Source: Psococerastis gibbosa
Taxonomy: Eukaryota; Arthropoda; Insecta; Psocodea; Psocidae
Assembly: GCA_963971405.1 (NCBI GenBank)
Contig: OZ020490.1
Coordinates: 28,607,464-28,671,463, forward strand
Direction: 5' to 3'
DNA: 64,000 nt
Positions 21,483 through 32,223 of the stretch are shown piece after piece. The position numbers were made by a program, and so were the translations under genes. Position 1 is the stretch's first letter, and each line of letters opens with the position of its first letter. Below the pieces are notes generated by a model. It made no database searches, was not told where the DNA came from, and was given only the letters and a program-made list of their open reading frames with translations.

Positions 21483-24400
21483 ACATCTGGGATGATGATG
21501 ACGACGATGGTATCCATTTGGACGTTGACCATAATTATTGTGGCAAAATGAAGTCCGAGACTGTTGTAGGATGCAATAGTATGGGGGCTGGAGGGGCGCT
21601 TCCTGGATGTGACAATGGTAAGAAACAAATGTTGAGGGTTCACGGACCGTTATGACATGACAGCCAGTAGCAGAGTAGTAGTTGAGACCTAGACTTTCAT
21701 AGTGATATCCATCAGTGTGTTCGTCCTATCGAGCGTTTGCGAATCTATTTCTCCCCAACGAACCTTGTGGCTCATCGACAACTTGCCACATCGGGTTCAA
21801 TCTATTATTTCCAGTCAGGGCGGTGTTACAAAATATTAAATGTTGAAATTAATACTGTCCAACTTCATTGCCCTCGCAGTGTTCTCTTCAACCACCATTT
21901 AAAAAATGATATTGGCACATAGTTTAGTATTTATTTCTGTAATTCTATAAAGGAATGATGCCTCCTCTATGTTGTTGTTTCCTTTTCTACATAAATCAGA
22001 ACATTGAAAAAAATGTCAAAAAATTAACACTGTTAATAAGCAAGGTGGTCCAACTTCAATGTCCCGGGGTTGTACGTGCTCTTCGCTTATTTATAACATT
22101 TACTTTTTATTTTCAGACAAAGCCCGTGTTAAAGATGAAATGTGCAGTCGTCAAGATTTAACTGGCCTTCTGCTGGAAAACGGTGCGTCGTTATATAGGC
22201 TAGGCCTATGGTGTTTTAGGAGGGAAATAAAATAATGATTTAAAATAAAAAATTTTCTTGTTAATAATAATAAAATAAATTAAAAATTCATTTAAGAAGA
22301 AATAAATTTATTTCAATAATTTTTTTTTTTTTTTTGGTCTTTGACACACATGGCGAATACTTAATCAATAATTAATCAACCGACCTTCGGCCTAACTCAA
22401 CAGCCCCGTAAAACCGGCATTTTCGTAAAACGGATTACAAGTAAAACTAAAATTGTTATTTTATTTTATTACTAATTGCTGGTGTAACCCTACAAAATCA
22501 CCATATCCGACGAACTAAAAATTGACAAATGGAATGGTTGAAGGCCGTAAAAGTAGAACATGTACCAAGTAATCAACAAGTAGCTGATATCTTTACAAAA
22601 GCCCTGTCTCTTTTACCAAAAACAAAAAATAACCAATACTTAGAGTTTTAGAAAAACTAGTTATAACAACCTGAATTAGTAAAACCCAAATAATCGTTAA
22701 GAAATTAACTTTGTCTAAGAAACCCACTTGTGTTATTATAAAACCCTGAGCGCTTTCGGCAAGAACTGACATCTACATCTACCTTATCTGCGATTTGAGA
22801 CTTGGTCAACTCGAGGAGAAGATGCAAATGTGACTAGGGAGAGGAAACCTTGGTTTATATAGGACTGTGAGGGGGTGGGAGGGGGCGTGGTTGGTTACCT
22901 ATTCCTAACCTACTAGCTAGATCTATTAGTTGCCCAGCAGTCACTCTATCACAATAATACCACAAACAATCTTATTTCTGAGACCCTCCTTCTATTAGAC
23001 ACATGCACTTATCAAAACTATTTCCGATTCGAATCTGGCTTCTACCAACAAAAAATAGGCCTACCTATGGGTTCTTCCCTTTCTCCCCTTCTTGCGGAAA
23101 TTTTGACGGTTAACTTCGAACTTCGAATAAAAATCCCCTAGTTAAATGTATATCTTTCTGGACACGGTATGTAGATGATATCTTCTGCATTGGGACAGGA
23201 AGTAACAGACAACTAGACAATTTCTTAAGTTTTATCAACACCATTCACCCAAAAATAATAGTACCCTAATAGTACTTCAAGATATTTCGTAAAGAAACCC
23301 ATAGCGATAATATAATCCCTGTTGATTCTTCTCACCCATTCCAGCACAAACACGCAGCCTTCCATAGTATGATTTTTCGACTTCTTAACATCCCTATGAA
23401 TGAAACCAACTATAATAATGAATTAAATACAATAAAACAAATTGCCCAAAATAACAATTTCAGTCTCAATCTAGTAGACAGAACCGAAATTAGAGGATAT
23501 GGAAAAAACTGGGCTTGGCGGGATTCGAACCCACGATCTACGCCTAACCGGGGCGTCGTCCAGCAGTTAAGACGACGCCCCGGTTAGGCGTAGATCGTGA
23601 GTTCGAATCCCGCCAAGCCCAGTTTCTCCATATCCTCTAATTTCGGTTATAACGAGGAGGTTACCTCTTCAACCGAAGTTAATTTAATGTCAGTGTTATA
23701 TATACCATATAATACTACAATGTAATAAATAGTAGACAGAATCCTACGACATCACAAAATCAAACACAACCTCAAACTAATTTACCCCACAAAGAGCAGA
23801 AACCCGGAAACCAATAAATCATATTTCAGGATACAATACTTAGAAAAAAATCACAGAAAAAATAGGTAACCTCATTTCTTCTACAACACTACAGCCCCGT
23901 ACAACCGCAATAATTTAGCCAATAAACTCATGAACTGCAAAACCAAACCAGAAAAGGAAAAGGGCAATGATTGTAATTGTGATTGTAATGTAATTTACAT
24001 AGACCAAACAGGCAGAAGCTTTAAAACTAGGGTCCAATAACATATAACGGGTATACCAACACCAACAGCACATTCACGAAACACGACTCAGAAAATCACA
24101 CATTCGATCCTCACAATTGGACAGCCCTACGCAAAATAAAGAAAAGTTACGACATAACATTCACACAATCATCCCCTCTAATAGATCTAGCTAGTAGGTT
24201 AGGAATAGGTAACCAGCCACGCCCCCTCCCATCCCCCCACCCGCTCCCAGTCCTATATAAACCAAGGTTTCCTCACCCTAGTCACATTTGCATCTTCTCC
24301 TCGAGTTGAGCAAGTCTCAAATCGCAGATAAGGTGTAACTGTGGTAGTGGGTTTCCCTCTTTTGATGGCAGTTCTTGTCGAAAGCGCTCAGGGTTTTATA

Positions 24401-27400
24401 CTAACACAAGTGGGTTTCTTAGCCAAAGTTAATTTCTTAACGATTATTTGGGTTTTACTAATTCGGGTTGTTATAACAAGTTTTTCTAAGACTCTCGTTT
24501 TTGTTATTTTTTGTTTATTAAAATGAAATACCACGAAGTCACGAGTAAACTAATTATTTATGTTAAAACAGCTAGTCTTGCTGAACAACTCAAAATCTAT
24601 AGGAAACTTAAAGAAAAATTCGCCATTGCTTCACTTAACCTCAAATTTAACCAAGATTGCAAAAGACTTAGAATCACTCCTAAATACATCCAAATTAAAA
24701 CAGCAGCCTTTTCCACACAAGGCTACAATATAACACAAGTGGGTTTCTTAGACGAAGTTAATTTCTTAACGATTATTTGGGTTTTACTAATTCGGGTTGT
24801 TATAACAAGTTTTTCTAAAACTTTTAAAAAGTTTTTGTTATTTTTTGTTTGTTAAAATGAAATACCACGAAGTCACGAGTAATTTAATTATTTCTGTTTT
24901 ACCCATTGAAAAATTTATACAAAAGCTTGTTGATTGATTCTTTCTACTTTATTGCATTTTTCTTTAATTAAAGGATTTTTTCTTTCTTTAATATACTATT
25001 GGATTTTAATTAGGTGGCAATTCCACCGGCGATTTTACTTCATTTGTGATTTTTTGTTTTGTTTTAAGGAGACTATTATGTAGATACTTAACTTATCTAT
25101 TATAAATTAAGTTATAATATGGTAGCAGACATCATTAATTAGTCTCTTCCATAGTATAACTTAATTTATAATATATAAGTTAAGTATCTTCATAATAGTC
25201 TCCTGAAAACAAAACAAACAAAAAATCTCAAATCACAAATGAAGTAAAATCGCTGGTGAAAAATTAGGGGGAGGATGCTAAAATAACAATTTTCGCTTAT
25301 TCCGAATAATTAAATAAATAAAAGTTTAGTTTAAGAAGAAATATATTAATAATATTTTTGTGTTTTTTGTTGTCTCTGACATAATACAATAACTTGTTAC
25401 TTTTCTACCTGCCATTCACAACATGGCGATTACATTGATTAATTTTCCAACATTTACTTTTATATCTGTATGGTATTAGACGATCTTCGGCCTAACTCAA
25501 CAAAATCAGCGACTTTCCAAGGAAATTTAATATTTCTTGAGCTACAGCACAACCTCTGAAATATATAAATTTCCCTAAGTTATCTTTTGATGGGCTCTAT
25601 TACTGCCGATGAAAGTTAAAGAAAGTTTCCCTTTGAATGAGGACTTTCGGTTTTATCAGCTGTATATTAGTAAATATTTACTATTTGCTATTATACAGCC
25701 CTAAAAAACCAAGTCCCAATTCAGTGGGAACCTTTCATTAAATTACGTCGACAGAATGTGGCTGAAAAAAACTTGTGGTTATTTGATTAATGGGGTTAGA
25801 CTTGATTTTTTTTTAATGTTGGCTTTTCTTCTTAACTTCACAGCATTTATTGCCACGAAATCTTCCGAAATACACAATTGTTACGCGGAAATGCAAACTC
25901 TTTCGATTTTGTGTATTAGTCTAAACTCTAAAGAATAGCAAGATATTTATCTTGAAGTAAAACATTTTTAGAATGTTTGACATCTTTACAATAAACTCAC
26001 TTCATCTTCGAACATGAAAATGTCTTACCTGAATAACATCTCATATTAGAAAATAATCTTCACATGTTTCCCTGTCCAGTAATACCAGACAAATGGGAGT
26101 ATATTGGCAATTTTTTTCATATAATTGATTCTTACGCTCAAATCTTTACACTTCAAAATGTACTTTTCATGTAATAATGTAATATAATTGTAGTATATTA
26201 TATTTATTTGCAGAGCTATTGGAAAATTATGATGAAACTGATTATGGAATGAACGGCTTTGACGTGAAACAGGAGCATATAGATTGGGAAACATTGAAAT
26301 GCCACGTATGTAACGAGATTTTTTCCACGCATAGCGACCACCATGCCCATATGCTCACACACACAGAACGAATTCAATTAGAGCCGACCGACCAAAGTAA
26401 CAGGCAAGCAGGTATAGATCTGAAGCCAGTCAAGACCGTGAAACCGTTGCAATGTGATACATGTGGAACGGCGTTTGCTAGCAGAACTACACTAGAGACT
26501 CATATGTTACTACACGTTGTGGCAACGTCATTCTGCTGCCACATATGTAATGTTCAATTCATGAAAATGAGCTCACTTGAAAAACATAATGTAAAACATA
26601 CTGGGAATAGAGCATATGGTTGTAACATATGCCATGTCACGTATAACAATCGTAATGACCTGCAGATACATGCGTTGATGCACAGGGGTAAGAATTTTCA
26701 GTGTTGCTTATGCAACAAGAAATTTAATGTTATCAGTCAACTTAAGAGACATGCGTTGGCACATAAAGCGGCAAAAGTGTTTAAATCATTTGTTTGCGAG
26801 ATATGCCATAAGACTTTTGCCAAACGTGCTGATCTAAAGGTTCATGTGTTGGTTCATAGAGATAAAATGGCACCCAACTGTCGTAAAAGGTTAAAATATA
26901 CAAGGGAAAAATCTAATGTTTGTATCATATGCCGAAAGGTATGTGACAACCGTAATGATCTCAAAGTGCATGTTTTGTGTCATAAGGGTAAAAATGGGTT
27001 TACTTGTCGTATATGTAACGAGAAATTTGATATTTTCAGTCATTTTAGGAGACATGTGTTAAGCCATACTCGTAGAAAGCCGTTTAAATCATTATTTTGT
27101 AGCATATGTCAAAAGATATTTGACAATCGTAAGGATCTCAAAGTTCACACGATTTCGCATGGTGATGATCAATCGCTGAGTGATAGAAATTTGAGTGACA
27201 TACTGGATAGCGAACATAAGGTGATAGAGGAACCAAAGATGCAGACTAGCATGAGGGATATCACTCATACGCCAGCATATAATCTGGAAGAAACGCCGAA
27301 AATTGGAGTACAGGATAACTACGTTACGGTAACGCACAATGTGGAAGAACTTCATCACAGTTGCGTATGGGATAGTATGCAAACAGTGGTACCTACTGTG

Positions 27401-29668
27401 GAAGCGTCACTGACTGAAGGCACATTGGCTAAGGCAGATAAAGTAACCAATAATTTAGTAGAAACGCTGGAAAGTGTCGAGCCGAGTAACCCGCATACAG
27501 TGGAAAATGCCCACCATAGTTACATATGGGATAGCACGACACTCACTCTGGACGACACGCTGGAGATGGATTCTGAGGATGTGACGCATTTAGGGAAAGA
27601 CACGTACCACAGTTACATATGGGATGGCAGGCAACCGGAAACGCCTACTATCGAAGAAGTCTTACCTGGAGAAACGTGGGATAACACGCATATGGTAACA
27701 CTCACAGAAGAGCCATTCCGTTGTCAGATATGCCAGAGAATATTCGTTAACGAGAGGGGTCTCAAGACTCACACCACTGCAGCTCATAGCACGAAAAGAT
27801 CTGATTGCTCGCGTTTTGTAGAACCTATTCTGGAAGAACCATACGGATGTAGCATTTGCCGGGAGACTTTTTCCAGCAACAGAAACCTCAAGAAACATAT
27901 GCTAGCGCACAGAGCGGAAAAGCCATTCACCTGTCATATATGCAGTAGGAAAGTGTTCTTATATGATACTCTTAAATCTCATATGTTAACACATATAGCC
28001 AAAAAGCCGTTTGGGTGTAACGTATGCAAAGACTCATACTCCAACATTTTTAGTCTCAAGTCACATACCTTGGTGCATCCAGGAGTTCAGATGTTCGATT
28101 GTAATATATGTGTGAGGGTGTTTTATGGTTTTGAAACATATAAAACGCATATGCTAACACATGCGGCGGCAAATCCGTTTGGATGTAATTTTTGTCAAAA
28201 GTCGTTCTCAAGCAGCAACGATCTCAAGGAGCATATGTCGAGACACGCAGAGGCTGAACCGTTCCAGTGTGCAATTTGTAATAATTTGTTTTCTGATAGC
28301 AATATGCTAAAGGTACATATGTTGTCACATATCGGAAAAAATCTGTACCACTGCACTATATGTAGAAGGAGGTTTTTCAAATGGAGTAACTTAAAGACGC
28401 ATTTGTTGACGCATGCTGAAAAAGAACCAAATGGATGCCACATGTGTCAAGCGACGCATGCGAACGTATCTAAGCTTAAAAAACATATGTTAAAGCATGC
28501 ATTCCAAAAGTCATTCTCATGTATTCCGTGCACGAAAATATTTTCTAGCTTGGGAAAGTATAACACGCACATCATAAGTCATATAACAGAGAAACCATAT
28601 GGTTGCAATAAATGCAAAAGAACATTCTCGAAGGGCAGTGCCATCAAGAAACATATGTTGTCACATTCGGGGTATGTTGTGCCAAATTTTCTTTGCAACA
28701 TATGCATGAAGACATTCCCCAAGAACAGTGATCTCGCAGCTCATATGAATAACCATACTGATGAACCAACTATCAAGTGCCACATATGTGACAAAACTTT
28801 TGATAATGACATATGGGGTAGTATTAAGATGCATATGTTAACACATGGAACCGAGCAGCCCTTTGGATGTAGCACATGCGGGGAAAAATTCACGGTGTGG
28901 AACAACTTTAAGGCCCATTTGTCGACACATACGATGAAACATTCCTTTGGATGTAATTTATGTAAAGAGAAATTTTCCAGCAATGGTGATCTCAAGGTGC
29001 ATATGTTTACCCATAAAGAGGAGAAAGTTTTGAAGTGTGACGTATGTAAAGAGACGTTTCGGTCACGTGAGCTTTTAAAATCGCATTTGCCTACACACAC
29101 AGCGGAAACCCAATTTCAGTGTGGCATTTGCCAGAAGATATTATTGACGAGAGTCGACCTAAAGGTACACATGTTAGCTCACCCGGGGGAGGACCCCCTG
29201 CAATGTCACATATGCAAAGAGATATGTTGGTCGACTTTTCACTTGACGAAGCATTTGACAACACACGGCGAAACTCCACTACATTGCTATGTGTGTAACA
29301 CAAAATTTGTTTCCAAACCTAGACTCATCAAACATATGCCAATACATATGGCTAATAATCCACTTAAGTGTAAAATATGTAGAAGGGTATGCTCGACGCA
29401 AGGTAGCTACGATAGGCATGTCCTAATACATACACGTAAGGTATACACGTGCGAGTTGTGTGGTAAAACTTACTTGAATCTGACTGGCCTCAAGAATCAT
29501 ATAATAGCACACACGGGGGATAAACCTTTTCAGTGTCCGGTATGTAGTAAGACGTTTGCGGTCAAGTCGTATCTGCGAATACATATGACAATTCATGAGA
29601 AACATAGACAGCTTGTGAGGGAATGGGAGTATTTCGGTGAATCCGATGGTGAAATCAGACCATGGTAA
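21483..29668 (+). CDS. ZNF-A: poly-C2H2 zinc-finger protein, about 31 fingers, three visible exons (5' end incomplete)
   Basis: Exons are 21483-21617, 22117-22182 and 26214-29668. All borders are GT/AG and all introns are phase 1, so the exons join in frame. The first visible exon encodes an acidic stretch (IWDDDDDDG). It begins at an acceptor, so the start codon is probably in an unseen upstream exon; an internal Met also exists. The last exon encodes nine C2H2 fingers, a linker of about 150 residues without fingers, then about 22 more fingers to the C-terminus. Most lack the classical TGEKP linker; the last two have a TGDKPF-type linker. No ZAD, BTB or KRAB domain is seen. The product is probably a nuclear DNA- or RNA-binding protein with unknown targets. 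Intron 2 (4.0 kb) is filled by nested transposons. The gene is related to ZNF-B at 57499. Confidence 0.85.
22618..24896 (+). mobile_element. Penelope-like element (RT and GIY-YIG remnants) with inverted and direct terminal repeats
   Basis: The insertion is bounded by the 7-bp duplication TTTTACC (22611-22617 and 24897-24903) and splits the end of the copia pol frame. Order: an inverted terminal block (22618-about 22930), the reverse transcriptase (about 22965-23470 with GLPMGSSLSPLLAE and RYVDDIFCI), a GIY-YIG-like endonuclease remnant (about 23990, YIDQTGRSFKTR), a direct-orientation terminal block (about 24180-24545), the N-terminal start of the ORF (about 24545-24720) and a partial third terminal block (24729-24896). 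Tandem and inverted partial copies are typical of Penelope insertions. Stops break the frame, and a tRNA-derived insertion interrupts it at 23483. Confidence 0.8.
23483..23729. mobile_element. tRNA-derived foldback insertion, 247 bp
   Basis: An 11-bp duplication TAGTAGACAGA (23472-23482 and 23730-23740) flanks the insert, and the Penelope frame continues across it. The insert is an inverted repeat. The left arm is the reverse complement of a tRNA-like 3' half plus a CCTCTAATTTCGGTT segment, and the right arm is the same in the forward sense, followed by a roughly 90-bp tail ending ACAATGTAATAAA. The same unit in longer form is at 43423-44149. Confidence 0.8.
25024..25258. mobile_element. 235-bp palindromic MITE
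   Basis: Arms of about 90-100 bp beginning CACCGGCGATTTTACTTC are nearly complementary. The loop carries GGTAGCAGACATC, recalling the hairpin motif of the 14-15 kb MITEs. It is inserted in the 3' untranslated part of the copia relic. Confidence 0.7.
25503..26213. other. Remainder of ZNF-A intron
   Basis: Unique-looking AT-rich intron sequence ending with the acceptor TTTATTTGCAG at 26213. Nothing else was recognised. Confidence 0.5.
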
Positions 29669-29734
29669 ATTTCGGGTTGGTCACAGAATGAAGACAAGAG
29701 TTACAAATACTCACTAGTCAGCATTCCAATTCGA

Positions 29735-30260
29735 ACTGGTATGGTTCCTGGGCCACAGGGGAGTCCCACACAACAAAGAAGCGGATCGACTAGCCCGTCA
29801 AGGCTCAAAGACCATTTCTATAGGACACGAACCTGTTCTGCCTATAGGCCTAGCATAATTTGTTAAACACCTACTATGGAAACGAGTACAAAAGTAATTT
29901 TTCCAACATTGGGAATGTTCGACACCTAGGCACGCTAAACCGTTCACAAGGAACCCAGCAAAATACCACGGACTGCATAAAATGGTTACAGATCCCAGAA
30001 CTACAAGAATGGTTACTGTTTTATTCACTGGCTGCGGACCACTCCGAGTTCACGGGCTGAGTGACGCTAAGTGCAGATGGTGCCACACATTGTGACTCTC
30101 CCTCATTAACGAAGTTATAGTATAAGCACCTTGAATGCTTTGTTTTCTCTAATCCTGCTTTGGCGAGATCACTTCCTTGGACCTGAGAGGAATGTTGCAA
30201 TTTACCTAATTAAGATAAAAATGAGTTTCACTTTTTTCAATGAAATTAATATTTCCAAAG
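29735..30260 (+). pseudogene. LINE 3' fragment with RNase H end
   Basis: The frame reads LGHRGVPHNKEADRLARQGS, a standard LINE RNase H C-terminus. It is followed, with stops and shifts, by a CRWCH-type cysteine block (about 30075) and an end-of-ORF-like stretch. It lies just downstream of ZNF-A and is heavily decayed. Confidence 0.65.
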
Positions 30261-30629
30261 ACTTCTTGAGTTCCAGCATATTACTAACGGTCGCGGTCGC
30301 TGCCAGGCTATTTCGTCTTCCTTCGCATACGTATATACTGTATGTTCCTCCAGTGTACTTGTTTGAGCTGTTGATTGGGCTAGCGTCAGCGAACTAAAAT
30401 TAATTTCCTAATTCCTATTAGAGAAAGGAAGATATGGAAGAACCACCAGAAACGGGATTCGGACCAGATTGGCAGATTCTCCACCTTGCTGGGGGCGGGG
30501 TGGTATGCTGACCACTGAATCAAATCCGTAGCTGCCCAGTCTCTTTCATATTTAGATGAACGCTCTAGTGGCAGATGCAGGTTTTTGACCAGTACTAATC
30601 CCAAAAATGTCAAGACGTGCAATTAAGTG
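30261..30629. other. Intergenic, nothing recognised
   Basis: No gene, RNA or clear repeat boundary was seen between the LINE fragment and the next transposon. Confidence 0.5.
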
Positions 30630-31818
30630 CAGCGTTTCCACTTTGAGGGAAATTTCCCTTTTTAGGGAAAATCCGGGTTTATTCACTGCACTGAAGGGAA
30701 ATTGGAGGGAAAAGGGAATTTTGAGGGAAATTTGAAGAAATAAGATAGATATTGAGGGAAATTTGAGGGAAAACTGGTGGAGAAGTCAATGATTAAAATA
30801 AACTAGCTGAAAATGGAAAATGTTACAACATACAATAAAAACACATAAAATTTGATAAATATGAGTAAGTAACGTTTTCAAATTTTAGCGCGAATGCTAT
30901 GAATTTTAAAAACAGGAGTACATCAGTGCATTGCTTATGATATGATGATTTGACTAGTTGTAGCAGCACAACTACACGACAACACGAAGTAAAGGCAAAG
31001 GCACGTGTTTTGGGTCCTCCCCCCGAAATATTTGCAGCGTACACTAGATACTAGATAGAATGGAGTTTTAAATATACAGTAGAATCCGGTTATAATGACA
31101 TCGAAGGGAATTGACAAACATGGATGTCATACAAGACGTATAGTATACAATATACCTAGGTATATATAATGAAAACCAAACTATCTTCGTAATTCGTCAT
31201 AATAGGCGGTTGGTCAATGTTCAATATAGACTGAGTCTTAATATTTACTTCTACTGTATTGAGGTTACACCAATTTTAGGAAAACTCGTTGAAAGGCGAG
31301 GGAAAATCATTGGCGAAAATAGGGGGGTCCTCCCCAGGATTTCTGGTGACAAATGGAGGCTAAAGGCGTAGTATCCACAATAACGAAAGGGAAATTAATT
31401 CTTGGTGTGCTTTATTTCACCCGAAAGACTTAACAAAAATAAAAATAAACATTTACCAAGTACTTTCACAAAAAAAAATATTACTCAAAAAGCTTAAAAC
31501 TCCAATACTTCAGACCAATTTTTTCAGAATTTTTCTCGGGGAGAGACCCCCGGGCCCCCCGCAGTGATACGTTTACTTTTCGGTAAAATCTCAACTGTAC
31601 TGCTTGCAAAATTCGTAAAACCTCAAGAATTTGGGCCTATTTATAAATTTTTTTCTCCGGGGAGAACCCCGGACCCCCTTTCCCCCAGTGTATAATATGC
31701 GTAAAACCTCACTAATTTGGGCCTATTAATTATCAATTTTTTCTCCGGGGGAAACCCCCGGGCCCCCCTGCCTCCAGGGAAAAACATGTGTATTGGTCAC
31801 TTATACCCTACTTGAAAG
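30630..31818. mobile_element. Truncated non-autonomous hAT, copy A
   Basis: The left end CAGCGTTTCCACTTTGAGGG and the following 1.2 kb match the complete copy at 36138-37652, including three GC-palindrome units (31540-31760). Similarity stops at about 31818, a few bases before the gypsy LTR at 31833, and the right end was not found. There is no transposase. Confidence 0.75.
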
Positions 31819-31832
31819 ATGAATGTGTAGCT

Positions 31833-32212
31833 TGTCGAAGGACGATGCAATTGAATAGGCAGTGTAGACTTGAATTGGTTTGTATTGCAGTGCTTCGACT
31901 CAAGTTAGAGTAATTTAACACACAGTGGTTACAATATGAGCTGTGAGACAAGAACGATACATGCTTACAATTAATATTGAATTTGATCCAGCCTGCTTCC
32001 ATATAGAAAAACCAACTCTGTGTCCACAGCTAAAGGAGCTGATGAGACACAGAGGGTAGATTAAAGATATTATTGAATAAGAGAAATAAATACGTAAAAG
32101 GAAGATTGAGGAATATTGAATTATCTGAATGTGAACAGCGCCATCTACCGGGAAAAAGGTGAAGCTGGAAGCAGACTGGTTATTACACATGTGGGACTAA
32201 GTGGTCCCCACA
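31833..32212 (-). repeat. 3' LTR of the gypsy element
   Basis: 380 bp, TGTCGAAGG...CCCCACA in plus orientation. It is nearly identical to 37969-38348. The adjacent minus-strand polypurine tract (AGGAGGGGGG) marks it as the 3' LTR. Confidence 0.9.
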
Positions 32213-32223
32213 TTACCCCCCTC

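Larger units (their letters stand above)
22212..25502 (+). pseudogene. Copia-type LTR retrotransposon relic in a ZNF-A intron
   Basis: The 3' LTR is clear (25276-25502, TG...CA), preceded by the polypurine tract AGGGGGAGGA. A more diverged 5' LTR ends at 22402 with the same CTTCGGCCTAACTCAACA terminus; its start is approximate. Internally only the end of RNase H remains (about 22530-22617, VADIFTKAL) and, beyond the inserted Penelope element, the last codons of pol (24897-24936). The intact copia at 49070 has the same motif order but a different LTR. This copy is old and dead. Confidence 0.7.

Noticed and set aside
24511-24855. 114-codon frame as a host gene
   Set aside because: It reads the start of the Penelope ORF and then its terminal repeat.
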